Shown: positions 1 to 12,836 of the stretch, piece after piece | Numbering within the stretch: position 1 is the stretch's first letter | Layout: every line of letters begins with the position of its first letter | Assembly: GCF_003201865.1 (NCBI RefSeq) | Contig: NZ_QJJJ01000004.1 | Coordinates: 278,787 to 342,786 of the forward strand | DNA: 64,000 bases | From: Methylobacterium sp. B4 | Lineage (GTDB): Bacteria > Pseudomonadota > Alphaproteobacteria > Rhizobiales > Beijerinckiaceae | Direction of reading: 5' to 3' | The notes under the pieces: model-generated | What the model was told of the DNA's origin: nothing | What the model saw: the letters and a program-made list of their open reading frames with translations, nothing else | Databases searched by the model: none | Made by a program: the position numbers and the translations under genes

Positions 1-346
1 GGCGATGCTCGATGACGACCTGTGTGTCGTCCCAATGCATGAGCCGGGTCTCCAGATCGAAGGCCTGGAACGGCCGCAGCTCGCGGCGGAAACGGATCTG
101 GCCGGTGCTCACCACCGGTGTCCAGCCCCGGCGCAGCACCGGGCGCCACAGGCCGGACTTGATCAGCAGATCGGTGCGGCCGAGATCCATCAGCGTCCAG
201 TAGCGGCCGTTGTTGAGATGCATCGACGTGTCGATGTCGTGCGGCCAGACGCGAAATCTCAGGCGTGAGACGCCGTCGGGCAGGACGAGCGCCGGGCGCC
301 GCCACGCCGTCGCGATGAGCCAGAAAAGGCGGAGCCAGAGGTTCAT
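1..346 (-). CDS. Acyl-CoA thioesterase-like hot-dog protein, C-terminus cut by the window edge
   Basis: Reading the minus strand from the ATG at 346 gives an open frame of at least 115 codons that runs off the window edge. It has a short hydrophobic N-terminus (MNLWLRLFWLIATAWRR), then the motif WPHDIDTSMHLNNGRYWTLM. That HDID..MHLNNG..W pattern is characteristic of 4HBT/THEM6-like hot-dog thioesterases, where the Asp-His-Asn cluster lines the active site. It lies 41 bases after murD on the same strand, so it is probably co-transcribed with the cell-wall genes. Substrate unknown; hydrolysis of an acyl-CoA or acyl-ACP thioester is inferred from the family. Confidence 0.72.
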   Translation of the reverse strand, partial: MNLWLRLFWLIATAWRRPALVLPDGVSRLRFRVWPHDIDTSMHLNNGRYWTLMDLGRTDLLIKSGLWRPVLRRGWTPVVSTGQIRFRRELRPFQAFDLETRLMHWDDTQVVIEHR

Positions 347-387
347 GGAGCGGGGCCAGGGCTGCGTGCCGGAAGACGCGGCAGCCT

Positions 388-1764
388 TCAGGCGTCCGCA
401 TCCTCCGGCAGGGCGGCGACGAGCGCGCGGAAGCGGTCGCCGCGCACCTCGAAGTTCGGGAACTGGTCGTAGGAGGCGCAGGCCGGCGAGAGCAGCACCA
501 CCGGCGCCTCGGTGCCCGACGCGCGGGCGGCCGCGGCGGCGGCGGCGGTCGCCGCCTCCAGCGTCCCGCAGACGGTGAAGGGCAGGCGCCCCTCCAGCGT
601 CGCGGCGAAGGCGTCGCTCGACGCGCCGATCAGGTAGGCCTGGGCCACGCGCCCGAACAGCGGCGCCAGGGGCTCGATGCCGCCCTCCTTGGCCTTGCCG
701 CCGACGATCCAGTGGATGTCGCGGAAGGCGAGCAGGGCCTTCTCGGTGGAATCGGCGTTGGTCGCCTTGGAATCGTTGACGAAGGCCACGCGGCCGATCC
801 GGCGCAGGGGCTCCATGCGGTGGGCGAGGCCGGGGAAGCTCCTCAGACCCGCGGCGATCGCCTCGCGCGTGAGGCCGAGCCGGATCGCGGCGGCGACCGA
901 AGCGGCGGTGTTCTGGAGGTTGTGGTCGCCGAGCAGGGACGGGATGCCGGAGACCTCGGCGATCACGGCTCCGTCCGGACCGCGCACCGCGCTGCCGGCA
1001 CAGACGAAATCGCCCTGCGCTGCGCCGTGGCCCTCGACATGGATGCGGATGCGCTCAGGTCCACGCCGCTCGGCGATGGCGGCGCAGGAGGCGTCATCCA
1101 CGCCGATCACCGCGAGGTCGGCGTTCGCGACCAGCCGCTCCTTGATCGCGGCGTAGTTCTCCATGGTGCCGTGGCGGTCGAGATGATCCGGCGTCAGGTT
1201 GAGCAGGATGCCGATGCCCGGCTTGAGCGAGGGCGTGAGGTCGATCTGGAACGAGGACAGCTCGATCACGTGGATGCGGGCGTCGGCGGGCGGCGCGAGC
1301 GAGAGGATCGCGGTGCCGATATTGCCGCCCATCTGCACGTCGCGGCCGGCATGGCGCAGCAGATGCGCCGTCAGGGCGGTCGTCGTCGACTTGCCGTTGG
1401 TGCCGGTGATCGCCACGAAGGGCGCCTGCGGCGCGAGCGCCGCCCGCTCCCGGCAGAAGATTTCGATATCGCCGATGATCTCGATGCCGGCCTCGCGGGC
1501 GCGCGCCACGGTCCAGTGCGGCTCCGGGTGGGTCAGCGGCACGCCCGGCGCCAGCACCAGGGCGGAGAAGCCGGACCAATCGGCCTCGCCGAGATCCGTC
1601 ACGGTGATGCCGAGGTCCCGGGCGCGGTCGCGGCTGCCGGCGTTGTCGTCCCAGGCCAGCACGTCGGCTCCGCCCGCGATGAGCGAACGGAGGGTGGCGA
1701 GCCCGGAGCCGCCGAGGCCGAACAGGGCGAGTTTCTGGCCGGCGAAGGTGGTGGCTGGCGTCAT
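388..1764 (-). CDS. murD: UDP-N-acetylmuramoyl-L-alanine--D-glutamate ligase
   Basis: Cytoplasmic Mur ligase adding D-glutamate to UDP-MurNAc-L-Ala with ATP hydrolysis, the second amino-acid step of peptidoglycan precursor synthesis. 458 residues, normal for MurD. An N-terminal nucleotide-binding region (FGLGGSGLA near residues 15-23) recognises UDP. The ATP loop GTNGKST is at residues 121-127. The central-domain signature [11 protein letters not shown] and C-terminal FVNDSKATN are present, with the conserved Lys and Asp of the Mur ligase fold. It follows mraY by 30 bases in the same direction, in the usual dcw order. Confidence 0.96.
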   Translation of the reverse strand: MTPATTFAGQKLALFGLGGSGLATLRSLIAGGADVLAWDDNAGSRDRARDLGITVTDLGEADWSGFSALVLAPGVPLTHPEPHWTVARAREAGIEIIGDIEIFCRERAALAPQAPFVAITGTNGKSTTTALTAHLLRHAGRDVQMGGNIGTAILSLAPPADARIHVIELSSFQIDLTPSLKPGIGILLNLTPDHLDRHGTMENYAAIKERLVANADLAVIGVDDASCAAIAERRGPERIRIHVEGHGAAQGDFVCAGSAVRGPDGAVIAEVSGIPSLLGDHNLQNTAASVAAAIRLGLTREAIAAGLRSFPGLAHRMEPLRRIGRVAFVNDSKATNADSTEKALLAFRDIHWIVGGKAKEGGIEPLAPLFGRVAQAYLIGASSDAFAATLEGRLPFTVCGTLEAATAAAAAAARASGTEAPVVLLSPACASYDQFPNFEVRGDRFRALVAALPEDADA

Positions 1765-1794
1765 GGATGCGTCTCTCGTCCGTCCTGCCAGGGC

Positions 1795-2877
1795 TCAGCG
1801 CAGCTTCAGCGTGGCGAGGCCGACGAGCGCCAGGACCACGGCGATGATCCAGAAGCGGATCACGACCTGCGGCTCCTTCCAGCCCTTCTGCTCGAAATGG
1901 TGGTGGATCGGCGCCATTCGGAAGACGCGTTTGCCCGTGAGCTTGAACGAGAGGACCTGGATGATCACCGACATGATCTCCAGCACGAACAGGCCGCCGA
2001 CGATGGCGAGGACGATCTCGTGCTTGGCCGCGACCGCGATGGAGCCGAGCAGGCCGCCCAGCGCCAGCGAACCGGTATCGCCCATGAAGATCTGCGCGGG
2101 CGGCGCGTTGAACCAGAGGAAGCCGAGCCCCGCCCCGATCACCGCGCCGCAGACCACGGCGAGTTCGCCGGTGTCGCGCACGTAGTTCACCTGCAGGTAG
2201 CCGGCGGTGAAGGAGTTGCCGACGAGGTAGGCGATCACGCCGAAGGTGCCGCAGGCGATCATCACGGGGACGATGGCGAGCCCATCGAGGCCGTCGGTGA
2301 TGTTGACCGCGTTGCCCGCCCCCACGATCACGAAGGCGGCGAACGGCACCCAGAACCAGCCCAGGTTCAGCAGCGCGTCCTTGAAGACGGGGAAGGCCAG
2401 CTGGTTCTGCAGGGCGGCCGGCGAGTAGACCGAGATCAGGAGGCAGGCCGCCCCCGCGATCGCGAATTCCAGGAGCAGGCGGAAGCGGCCGGAGAAGCCC
2501 TTGTGGGACTGCTTCGTCACCTTGAGGTAGTCGTCGTAGAAGCCGATCGCGCCGAAGCCGAGGGTGACCGCGAGCGTCACCCAGACGTAGTGGTTGCGTG
2601 GGTTGGCCCAGAGCAGCACCGAGAACACGGCGCCGGCCAGGATCATCAGGCCGCCCATGGTCGGCGTGCCGCGCTTCGTCAGGTGGCTGGCCGGCCCGTC
2701 CTCGCGGATCGGCTGGCCCTTGCCCTGGCGCAGGCGCAGCAGCGAGATGATCCAGGGCCCGAACCAGAATACGAAGAAGCCCGCCGTGAACAGCGCGCCG
2801 CCGGTGCGGAAGGTGATGTAGCGGAACACGTTGAGGGGCGTGAGCGTGCCGCTCAGTTCCGACAGCAGATAGAGCAT
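1795..2877 (-). CDS. mraY: Phospho-N-acetylmuramoyl-pentapeptide-transferase (lipid I synthase)
   Basis: Integral inner-membrane enzyme transferring phospho-MurNAc-pentapeptide to undecaprenyl phosphate to make lipid I. The start at 2877 ([10 protein letters not shown]) gives 360 residues, the usual MraY length; the frame stays open 15 codons further upstream, but that extension is not family-like. About ten hydrophobic segments are seen. Signatures present: TMGGLMIL, the Asp-rich loops FYDDYLKV and [22 protein letters not shown], and the cytoplasmic MAPIHHHFE loop. It sits between murF and murD. Confidence 0.96.
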   Translation of the reverse strand: MLYLLSELSGTLTPLNVFRYITFRTGGALFTAGFFVFWFGPWIISLLRLRQGKGQPIREDGPASHLTKRGTPTMGGLMILAGAVFSVLLWANPRNHYVWVTLAVTLGFGAIGFYDDYLKVTKQSHKGFSGRFRLLLEFAIAGAACLLISVYSPAALQNQLAFPVFKDALLNLGWFWVPFAAFVIVGAGNAVNITDGLDGLAIVPVMIACGTFGVIAYLVGNSFTAGYLQVNYVRDTGELAVVCGAVIGAGLGFLWFNAPPAQIFMGDTGSLALGGLLGSIAVAAKHEIVLAIVGGLFVLEIMSVIIQVLSFKLTGKRVFRMAPIHHHFEQKGWKEPQVVIRFWIIAVVLALVGLATLKLR

Positions 2878-2982
2878 GCGTTCGTCCGCCCGCGGCAGGT
2901 TCTTCGTCGACACGCCCGGCACGGCGTTGCGCGCGGCCGGAAGGATGAACCGGGCGCGTGAGCCCGGCCGATGATCGGATCG

Positions 2983-4446
2983 TCAGCGAACCGCGTTCAG
3001 CGAGGCTTCGCGCGGGTCCGGCGCGACCGCGTAGCGGGCTTTGGCCGCTTCGACAATGCGGACCATGCGCATGGAGTTCGAGCCCTTGACCATCACCGCA
3101 TCTCCCGGCCGGAGCGTGGCGAGCACCGCGTCGATCAGGTTCTCGGCGCTGGGGGCCGCCGCGCCGCGCAAGGCCATCGGCAGCGCCTCGAACAGGTGGA
3201 CCATCTGGGTGCCGGCGGTGAAGACGAGATCGATGCCGTGGGCGCTCACCGCGTCCGCGAGCTCGCGGTGGAGGGCCTCGCTCGCCGCGCCGAGTTCCTT
3301 CATGTCGCCGAGCACGGCGATGCGACGGCCCTTGTCCGCGGTCTCGATGCCGGCCAGCGTGGCGAGTGCCGCGCGGATCGAGGCGGGGTTGGCGTTGTAG
3401 CTCTCATCGACCAGGAAGGCCTCACCCTCGCCGATCCGCAGGGCCGTGCGCTCACCGCGCCCGACCGGCGGCTTCAGGCTCGCCAGGGACAGGGCGGCGC
3501 GGGCGAGGTCGGCGCCGAGCGCGTGGATGCAGGCCAGCACCCCGAGCGAGTTCATCGCCACATGCCGGCCCGGCGTGCCGAGCTGGTAGGTGAGGGGCAC
3601 GCCCATCACCGTGGCATCGACCACCGAGACGTCGGGCCGGGTCAGGATGCGGTTCGCGCGCACATCCGCCGCCCCATGCTCGCCGAAGGTGATGACGCGG
3701 CCCGCCCGCGAGGCGTGGGCGTGGGCCAGCAGGCGCTCGTAATTCGGGTTGTCGCGGTTGATCACCGCGACGCCGCCGGGTTTTAGCCCGGAGAAGATCT
3801 CGCCCTTGGCGTCGGCGATGGTGGAGAGCGAGTGGAAATGCTCGATATGGACCGGCTCGACCGTGGTGATCAGGGCCACGTCCGGCCGGACCATCGCCGT
3901 CAGCGGCAGGATCTCGGCGCCGTGGTTCATGCCGATCTCGAACACGCCGAAGCGGGTCTCTGCCGGCATCCGCGCGAGGGTCAGCGGCACGCCCCAATGG
4001 TTGTTGTAGGAGGCGACCGAGGCGTGCGTCGCGCCTTGCGCCGCGAGCACATGGCGCAGGGCCTCCTTGGTGCCGGTCTTGCCGACGGAGCCGGTCACGG
4101 CGACGATAGCCGCCCCCGTCCGGGCGCGGGCGGCGAGACCGAGTCGGCGCATCGCCTCCAGCACCGGGTCTTCGCCCTCCCCCGGCACGGCCAGAACCGG
4201 GCCGATCCCCTCGAACTCTTCCGCACGCGCCGCCGCGACCACCGCCGCGCCGGCGCCCTTCTCCAGGGCGGCGCGCACGAAGTCGTGGCCGTCCCGCGCC
4301 TCGCCGCGGATCGCGAAGAACAGGTCGCCAGCCTCCAGGCTGCGGGTATCGATCGAGGCGCCCGTGACGGCGCGCGGCGCCCCGCGCAGGGTGCCGCCGG
4401 TCGCCGCCTCCAAGGCGGCCTGAGTCCAGAGAGGGGCCTCGGTCAT
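2983..4446 (-). CDS. murF: UDP-N-acetylmuramoyl-tripeptide--D-alanyl-D-alanine ligase
   Basis: Cytoplasmic Mur ligase that adds the D-Ala-D-Ala dipeptide to the UDP-MurNAc-tripeptide. 487 residues. The ATP loop is GSVGKTGTKE at residues 119-128. Further family signatures are SYNNHWGVPLTL, FEIGMNHGAEI and DESYNANPAS. Its ATG overlaps the murE stop by four bases (ATGA at 4443-4446), implying translational coupling with murE. Confidence 0.96.
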   Translation of the reverse strand: MTEAPLWTQAALEAATGGTLRGAPRAVTGASIDTRSLEAGDLFFAIRGEARDGHDFVRAALEKGAGAAVVAAARAEEFEGIGPVLAVPGEGEDPVLEAMRRLGLAARARTGAAIVAVTGSVGKTGTKEALRHVLAAQGATHASVASYNNHWGVPLTLARMPAETRFGVFEIGMNHGAEILPLTAMVRPDVALITTVEPVHIEHFHSLSTIADAKGEIFSGLKPGGVAVINRDNPNYERLLAHAHASRAGRVITFGEHGAADVRANRILTRPDVSVVDATVMGVPLTYQLGTPGRHVAMNSLGVLACIHALGADLARAALSLASLKPPVGRGERTALRIGEGEAFLVDESYNANPASIRAALATLAGIETADKGRRIAVLGDMKELGAASEALHRELADAVSAHGIDLVFTAGTQMVHLFEALPMALRGAAAPSAENLIDAVLATLRPGDAVMVKGSNSMRMVRIVEAAKARYAVAPDPREASLNAVR

Positions 4447-5930
4447 CCGTTCACCTCCGCGATCGCGGCGCGCAAAGTCTCGTGATCCGAGAACGGAAGC
4501 ACGCGTGGCCCGACGATCTGGCCGGTTTCATGTCCCTTGCCGGCGACCACCAGCACGTCGCCGGGCCGCAAGCCTTGCACGCCCGCGCGGATCGCCTCGG
4601 CCCGGTCGCCGATCTCCTCCGCGCCCGGCGCGGCGGCGAGAATGGCGGCGCGGATCGCGGCGGGCTCCTCGTTGCGCGGGTTGTCGTCGGTGACGATGGT
4701 GCGGTCGGCCAGGCGCTGCGCGATGGCGCCCATGATCGGCCGCTTGCCGGCGTCGCGGTTGCCGCCGCAGCCGAACACCACGACGAGGCGTCCGCTGGCG
4801 AAGGGGCGCAGGGCCGCCAGCACGTGCTCCAGCGCCTCCGGCTTGTGGGCGTAATCGACGAGGCAGAGCCCGCCATTCGCTTCGCCGATCCGCTCCATCC
4901 GGCCCAGCACGCCGGTCAGGCCTTCGAGCGCGGCGAAGACGCCGGCCGGATCGGCCGCGCCTGCGGGGGTCGAGAGGGCCAGCGCCGCCGCGACGAGGGC
5001 GTTTTCGACTTGGAAGCCGCCGACCAGCGGCAGGCGCACGCGATATTCCCGGCCTTCGTGGGCCAGGGTCAGACCCTGCGAGAAGCCGTCCGTGCCGGCC
5101 TCGACGAGCCGGATGAAGTCGCCGCCGCGCCCGGTCGTGCGGATGGCGTGGCCGGCGGCGTCGGCGGCACCGATCACCCGCTCGGCATAGGCCCCGTCCG
5201 CGTTGACGATCGCGGGGCGGCCCCTGGGCAGGAGCGTCGTGAACAGGCGCAGCTTGGCCTCGAGGTAGTCCTCGATCGTCGGGTGGTAGTCGAGATGGTC
5301 GCGACCGAGATTGGTGAAGGCCGCGGCCGTCAGCTCGACGCCGTCGAGGCGGCGCTGCTCGATCCCGTGGGAGGAAGCCTCCATGGCGAGATCGGTGATG
5401 CCCTCCTGCGCCAGCCGCGCCAGGGTCTCGTGCAGGGTGACGGGGTCGGGGGTCGTCAGCGAGCCGTAGGCGGCGCCCCGGTTGGTGACGATGCCGACCG
5501 TGCCGAGGCTCGCCGCGTCGCGGCCGAGCCGCGACAGGATCTGCCGCACGAAGTCGGCCACCGAACTCTTGCCGCTGGTGCCGGTGACCGCCACCACCGT
5601 CTCCGGCTGGCGGCCGGCACGGCGGGCGGCGGCGAGCGCCAGGGCGCGGCGGGCATCCGCCACGGCGATCCAGGCCGTCGCCTCGGGCAGGTCGTCGGGA
5701 CGCGTCCCCTCCCCGGCCACGGCGACGGCGCCGGCCCGCGCGGCGGCGGCGGCGAACAGCCGGCCGTCGGCGGTGGTGCCGGGCACGGCCACGAACACGC
5801 CGCCGGGCACCACCCGGCGGCTGTCGGCGGTCAGCCCGGCGACGGGCCTTGCGGCGATCGCGGCCTCCGCTTCCGGAAACAGGTCGCCGAGGATCGATGG
5901 GTTCGTCGACGGACTGGTCGGCTGGCTCAT
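4443..5930 (-). CDS. murE: UDP-N-acetylmuramoyl-L-alanyl-D-glutamate--2,6-diaminopimelate ligase
   Basis: Adds the third amino acid of the peptidoglycan stem peptide. 495 residues with ATP loop GTSGKSS at residues 117-123. The C-terminal domain has DNPRNE, the DNPR motif that marks meso-diaminopimelate rather than lysine specificity, as expected for a Gram-negative. FTNLGRDHLDYH and VDYAHKPEAL are further Mur ligase landmarks. It starts 45 bases after ftsI and overlaps murF by four bases. Confidence 0.96.
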   Translation of the reverse strand: MSQPTSPSTNPSILGDLFPEAEAAIAARPVAGLTADSRRVVPGGVFVAVPGTTADGRLFAAAAARAGAVAVAGEGTRPDDLPEATAWIAVADARRALALAAARRAGRQPETVVAVTGTSGKSSVADFVRQILSRLGRDAASLGTVGIVTNRGAAYGSLTTPDPVTLHETLARLAQEGITDLAMEASSHGIEQRRLDGVELTAAAFTNLGRDHLDYHPTIEDYLEAKLRLFTTLLPRGRPAIVNADGAYAERVIGAADAAGHAIRTTGRGGDFIRLVEAGTDGFSQGLTLAHEGREYRVRLPLVGGFQVENALVAAALALSTPAGAADPAGVFAALEGLTGVLGRMERIGEANGGLCLVDYAHKPEALEHVLAALRPFASGRLVVVFGCGGNRDAGKRPIMGAIAQRLADRTIVTDDNPRNEEPAAIRAAILAAAPGAEEIGDRAEAIRAGVQGLRPGDVLVVAGKGHETGQIVGPRVLPFSDHETLRAAIAEVNG

Positions 5931-5975
5931 GGGAACGCGTCCTCGCGGGTCAGGCCGGCCGGCGGCGGTCCGCCG

Positions 5976-7853
5976 TCACGGCCCGCCCACCTGCGTGGCG
6001 TGGTAGGCGCCGAGCTTGACCATGAGCGGGAACGGCTTGGCCGGCGCCTCGAATCTCGGCGGCAGGCCGAGGATGGGGGCGGCCCGCTCGATGATCTTGC
6101 CCGTGACCACGCCGGAGTTCCAGGCGGCGGTGGCGTAGCCGCCGCTCTCGGGCAGGCCCTGCGGCTCGTCCATGATGGTGAGGAAGAGGTATTTCGGCTT
6201 GTCCATCGGCGCCGCCGCCATGAAGGTCGTGAACAGGCGGTTCTTGGCGTAGCGCCCGTTGATGACCTTCTCGGCCGTGCCGGTCTTGCCGCCGACGTAG
6301 TAGAGCGGCACCGAGGCCTTCTTGGCCGAGCCCTCGACGGCGTTGAGGCGCATGATGAAGCGCATCGCCTCGCTGGTCTCCGGCTTGACCACGCGGGTGG
6401 CCTTGGCCCGCGCCGTCTCCTCGTCGGTCTTGAGGAAGGTCGGGGTCATCAGCTCGCCGCCGTTGACGATGGCCGCCACCGCCGCCGCGGCCTGGAGCGG
6501 CGCCACGGCGAGGCCGTGGCCGAAGGCGATGGTGATGGTGTTGATCTCGGTCCAGCGCGACGGGACGATCGGGGCGGCCGATTCCGGCAGCTCCGTGCGC
6601 ATGCGGTCCATCAGGCCCATCCGCTTGAGGAAGGCCTTGTGCCCCGGCACGCCGATGCCGAGCGCCATCTTCGCCGAGCCGATGTTGGAGGAGTGGGTGA
6701 ACACCTCCGGCATGGTGATGACGCGGTTGGTGCCGTGATATTCGTGGATCTTCTGGCGGCCCCAGTGCAGCACGCCGCCGCGGGTATCGAAGGTGGAATT
6801 CACGTTGTACTTGCCGGAATCGAGCGCCATGGCGAGGGTCATCGCCTTGAAGGTCGAGCCCATCTCGTAGACGCCGACATTCATGCGGTTGATGCGGTCG
6901 TCGGAGAGCGCGTCCTTCGGCTCGTTGGGGTCGAAGTCGGGGTAGGAGGCGAGCGCCAGGATCTCGCCGGTGTTCACGTCCATGATCATGGAGGCGCCGG
7001 CCTTGGCCTTGAAGTGCTCCACGCCCTTCACGAGTTCGTCGCGCAGCGCGAACTGGGCGCGCAGGTCGAGGGAGAGCTGGACGGGCGAGAGATCCGTCTG
7101 CTTGGCGACGAGGCCGAACTCGTTGAGCGCCCGGTTGCCCCGGTTGTCGATGTACTTCTCGATGCCGGCGATGCCGATGTTGTCGAGGTTCGTCGCGCCG
7201 ATGACGTGGGCGGCGGCCACCCCGTTCGGGTAGACGCGCTTGTGGTCGGGCAGGAAGCCGACGCCCGGGATGCCCAGGCGGTGGACTTCGAGCTGCTGCT
7301 TCGGGGTGATCTCGCGCTTGATCCAGACGAAGCCCTTCTTGGACGAAAGCTTGGTGCGCAGCTCCGCCGCGTTCAGCTCGGGCAGCACCGCGGTCAGGAG
7401 CTCGACAGCCTCGTCCCGGTCGAAGGTGCGCGCCATCCGGCTCGGCTCGGCGAAGACCGAGACGGTGCGGATGTCGGTGGCCAGGATCTCGCCGTTGCGG
7501 TCGATGATGTCCGGGCGGATCGTGGTCGTGGCGGCGGCAGCCACGCGGTGGTCGTCGCTGTTCGTGCCGGGCGTCGCCGCCATCACGAGCAGGCGCATGG
7601 AGATCGCGCCGAACACCACCGCGAAGGCAAGGCCGACCACCGCCACGCGAGCGTGCGAGCGCTCGATGGCGAGGCGGAACATCATCCGGGTGAGCCGCGT
7701 CAGCGCCGAGGCCGGCGGCTCGCTCGTCACGACGCGCTCCGGCATCGGCTCCGGCATGGATGCCGGCAGCGGCTCGGGGGCGGCCTGCGCCGCCTCGTCC
7801 GGATCGTGATGCGTCGGATCGCGTGACGGATCGTGCGACGGGTCCTGGGACAC
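5976..7853 (-). CDS. ftsI: Division-specific peptidoglycan transpeptidase (penicillin-binding protein 3)
   Basis: Septal D,D-transpeptidase of the divisome. 625 residues with a GTG start, placed 6 bases after the ftsL stop. The N-terminus is a proline/acid-rich cytoplasmic stretch of about 60 residues, then one membrane anchor (about 67-92), a PBP dimerisation domain, and a transpeptidase domain. The penicillin-binding motifs are S333-T-F-K, S388-S-N and K523-T-G. The cytoplasmic tail is longer than that of E. coli FtsI. No signal peptidase site is apparent, so the protein should remain membrane-anchored. Confidence 0.95.
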   Translation of the reverse strand: MSQDPSHDPSRDPTHHDPDEAAQAAPEPLPASMPEPMPERVVTSEPPASALTRLTRMMFRLAIERSHARVAVVGLAFAVVFGAISMRLLVMAATPGTNSDDHRVAAAATTTIRPDIIDRNGEILATDIRTVSVFAEPSRMARTFDRDEAVELLTAVLPELNAAELRTKLSSKKGFVWIKREITPKQQLEVHRLGIPGVGFLPDHKRVYPNGVAAAHVIGATNLDNIGIAGIEKYIDNRGNRALNEFGLVAKQTDLSPVQLSLDLRAQFALRDELVKGVEHFKAKAGASMIMDVNTGEILALASYPDFDPNEPKDALSDDRINRMNVGVYEMGSTFKAMTLAMALDSGKYNVNSTFDTRGGVLHWGRQKIHEYHGTNRVITMPEVFTHSSNIGSAKMALGIGVPGHKAFLKRMGLMDRMRTELPESAAPIVPSRWTEINTITIAFGHGLAVAPLQAAAAVAAIVNGGELMTPTFLKTDEETARAKATRVVKPETSEAMRFIMRLNAVEGSAKKASVPLYYVGGKTGTAEKVINGRYAKNRLFTTFMAAAPMDKPKYLFLTIMDEPQGLPESGGYATAAWNSGVVTGKIIERAAPILGLPPRFEAPAKPFPLMVKLGAYHATQVGGP

Positions 7854-7859
7854 GGAACG

Positions 7860-8291
7860 CTACCTCGAAGCCGCGGGCGGGCGGGTGGAGACGGTGCGGG
7901 TGGTGACCGAGCCCGTGGTGCGGGGCTCGTCGCGGGCGCCTGAAGGCCTGTCCTTGGGCGTCGCGGTCGGCGTCGCCGTCGAGGCCAGCAGGCGGGCGAT
8001 CTCGTCGCCGCGCTCGGGCCGCTCCGGCAGGTCGGAGAGGCGGGCGAGATGCCCGTCGCTGATCGGCTCCAGGACGAGGTGGCGCTCCACCGCCTTCTGC
8101 AGCCGGTCGGGCCGGGTCAGGAGCTGCCACTCGGCGCGCAGGACCGCGATTGCCTGACGTTCCTTGTGAAGCCCGGTCTTGAGCTTCGAGACCTGACCCG
8201 CTTGGTAGAGCGTGTCGTACTTGGTCGAGTAGGCGTAGACCGCCGAGCCGATGAGGCCGACGATCGCCAGGACGTTGAGGAGTCGGATCAC
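7860..8291 (-). CDS. ftsL: Cell division protein FtsL-like
   Basis: Small bitopic divisome protein that, by family knowledge, forms a complex with FtsB/FtsQ and activates FtsWI. 143 residues starting at a GTG at 8291 that overlaps the rsmH stop as GTGA (8288-8291). One membrane segment (about residues 4-21, [20 protein letters not shown]) is followed by a short charged coiled-coil-like stretch ([20 protein letters not shown]) and a low-complexity Thr/Pro/Arg tail. The identification rests on size, topology and position between rsmH and ftsI, since FtsL diverges strongly in sequence. Confidence 0.85.
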   Translation of the reverse strand: MIRLLNVLAIVGLIGSAVYAYSTKYDTLYQAGQVSKLKTGLHKERQAIAVLRAEWQLLTRPDRLQKAVERHLVLEPISDGHLARLSDLPERPERGDEIARLLASTATPTATPKDRPSGARDEPRTTGSVTTRTVSTRPPAASR

Positions 8292-9352
8292 CGCCGCGTC
8301 CCCCGTCCCTGCGCGGCGGGCAGGCTCGCCAGCGTCTCGATCGCCGTGAGCGGGTCCGGCGCCGCGGCCTCGGTCCGCTCGGCCGCGCGCAGCTTCGCCG
8401 AGCGCGCCCGTGGATTGACCATCGTCTCTGAATCCGAAGGCAGAACCGGCCCCTTGGTGACGGGCTTGAAGCTCTTCGGGACGAGCCGCTCGACGCCGGG
8501 CACATGCCGCGAGGCCTGCGCGGCCCGACCGCTGCGGGCGGAGAAGAACTGCTTGACGATGCGGTCCTCCAGCGAATGGAAGGTCACCACCGCCAGCCGC
8601 CCGCCGGGCCGCAGCACGCGCTCGGCGGCGTGCAGGCCGCGCACCAGCTCGCCGAGTTCGTCGTTCACCGCGATGCGCAGGCCCTGGAAGCTGCGGGTGG
8701 CCGGGTGGATCGGGCTGCCCGGCTCGGGCCGCACCACGCCGGCCACGAGGTCCGCCAGTTCGGCCGTGGTCGCGATCGGCGCGCGGCGGCGCGCCTCGAC
8801 GATGGCGCGGGCCACCGCCCGCGAGCGGCGCTCCTCGCCGAAATGATAGAGGATGTCGGCGAGCGTGGTCTCGTCGGATTCGTTCACGAGGTCGGCCGCA
8901 CTCGGGCCGTCGCCGCCCATGCGCATGTCGAGCGGCCCGTCCTGCCGGAACGAGAAGCCGCGCTGCGCCTCGTCGAGCTGCATCGAGGACACGCCGATAT
9001 CGAGCACGACCCAGTCGGCCTGCGCCTCGCCGAGATCGGCGAGCAGCGCGTCGAGATCGCCGAAGCGGCCCTGGACCAGCCGCAGGCGCCCTTCGGACGC
9101 CGCCACGAGATCGGCGCCCGCGCGGATCGCGCTCGGATCGCGGTCGATGGCGACGACCTGAACCTCCGGCTGGGCGTCGAGCAGCCCCCGCGTGTAGCCG
9201 CCCGCACCGAAGGTGCCGTCCACGGCGAGCCCCGGCCGGTCGAGGGCGAGCGCGGCGAGGACCTCGGGCAGCATGACGGGAACGTGGCGCGCCTGCCCGG
9301 CCCGGTCGGACTCGCTCCGGTCCGGCTTGCCCGGCCGCGGTGTCCGGCTCAT
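8288..9352 (-). CDS. rsmH: 16S rRNA (cytosine1402-N4)-methyltransferase
   Basis: SAM-dependent enzyme (formerly MraW) that methylates C1402 in the ribosomal P site. The start [10 protein letters not shown] at 9352 gives 354 residues; the open frame continues upstream with no family similarity. The substrate motif [10 protein letters not shown] is at residues 23-32, and the SAM site [11 protein letters not shown] at 44-54 is followed by VAIDRDP. The C-terminal [13 protein letters not shown] is diagnostic. First gene of the dcw cluster here; no mraZ precedes it. Confidence 0.95.
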   Translation of the reverse strand: MSRTPRPGKPDRSESDRAGQARHVPVMLPEVLAALALDRPGLAVDGTFGAGGYTRGLLDAQPEVQVVAIDRDPSAIRAGADLVAASEGRLRLVQGRFGDLDALLADLGEAQADWVVLDIGVSSMQLDEAQRGFSFRQDGPLDMRMGGDGPSAADLVNESDETTLADILYHFGEERRSRAVARAIVEARRRAPIATTAELADLVAGVVRPEPGSPIHPATRSFQGLRIAVNDELGELVRGLHAAERVLRPGGRLAVVTFHSLEDRIVKQFFSARSGRAAQASRHVPGVERLVPKSFKPVTKGPVLPSDSETMVNPRARSAKLRAAERTEAAAPDPLTAIETLASLPAAQGRGTRR

Positions 9353-9821
9353 CGGCAGCGCTCCTGGGACCGCACTGGCTTCTCGGGGATTCCGAAGAAA
9401 GCTCGGGCGCCATCCGGCGAGGGAGGAATCATGGAGGCCTGCTGCATGGGCGGACCACGCGGCGGCGGCCCGAACGGTTGTGGCGACGCCGATCCGCGGG
9501 CGGCTCCGGCCACGCGCGCGCCTTCTCGCCGGGCAACCTGAACGAGTGTTGGCCGATCCGGAATAGGGCGTCAACGGGATGGCGCGGGGTAACATGGGCC
9601 CTCGAAACGCGTCAACGAGCTTGACCATGCAGGCTGACCCGATCTGACCGTATCAAGGTTAACCGAGCGTCAATGCGGCGTCGGCTTTCGTCAGCTCTGC
9701 CACACCGCGCCGGGGCTCGGATCATGCGTCCGCCCCGTTCCGCCCGCCCCCTCGCCGCAAGGCGCGGCGAGCCCTTGCCCGGCTCGTGGCGGGCGGCGGC
9801 ATCGACGCTGCGGGGTGAGGT
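9353..9821. other. Intergenic region upstream of the dcw cluster; no gene seen
   Basis: About 470 bases between rsmH and rnpB with no convincing coding frame on either strand; in particular no MraZ (an AbrB-fold protein of about 150 residues) is recognisable. It must contain the promoter for rsmH-ftsL-ftsI. On the minus strand several TTGACG or TTGATA hexamers occur between about 9560 and 9680, but none has a good -10 at the right distance, so no promoter is called. The 3-prime end of rnpB also falls at the edge of this region. Confidence 0.6.
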
Positions 9822-10229
<408 letters not shown>

Positions 10230-10235
10230 GGCGCC

Positions 10236-10264
10236 GGCTTGCGCCGCGAGGCACGCGGGGTCAA
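10236..10264 (-). promoter_or_regulatory. Candidate promoter of rnpB
   Basis: On the minus strand a -35-like CTTGACC element (TTGACC at 10259-10264) is followed by a 17-base spacer and CAAGCC at 10236-10241. The first base of helix P1 of the RNase P RNA lies 7 bases downstream. The CTTGAC -35 agrees with alphaproteobacterial housekeeping promoters; the -10 match is poor. The placement supports it more than the sequence does. Confidence 0.4.
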
Positions 10265-10276
10265 GCCAAATGCGCC

Positions 10277-12730
<2,454 letters not shown>

Positions 12731-12836
12731 TTACCGCATCTCGCACGACGGTGCGTTAACGCTCGCGGTTTCACGACCCCATTCCCGCCACAACTCGACC
12801 GTCAGAACCCTCGAAACGACGGCTCGAGGACGGACC

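Noticed and set aside
4482..7826. A plus-strand open frame of more than 1,100 codons opposite murE/ftsI
   Set aside because: It is antisense to well-supported genes, is His/Arg/Gly/Ala-rich without domains, and long antisense frames are normal at this GC content. The similar long frames at 712-2961, 10016-13189, 49027-52239 and 58958-61984 were rejected for the same reason.
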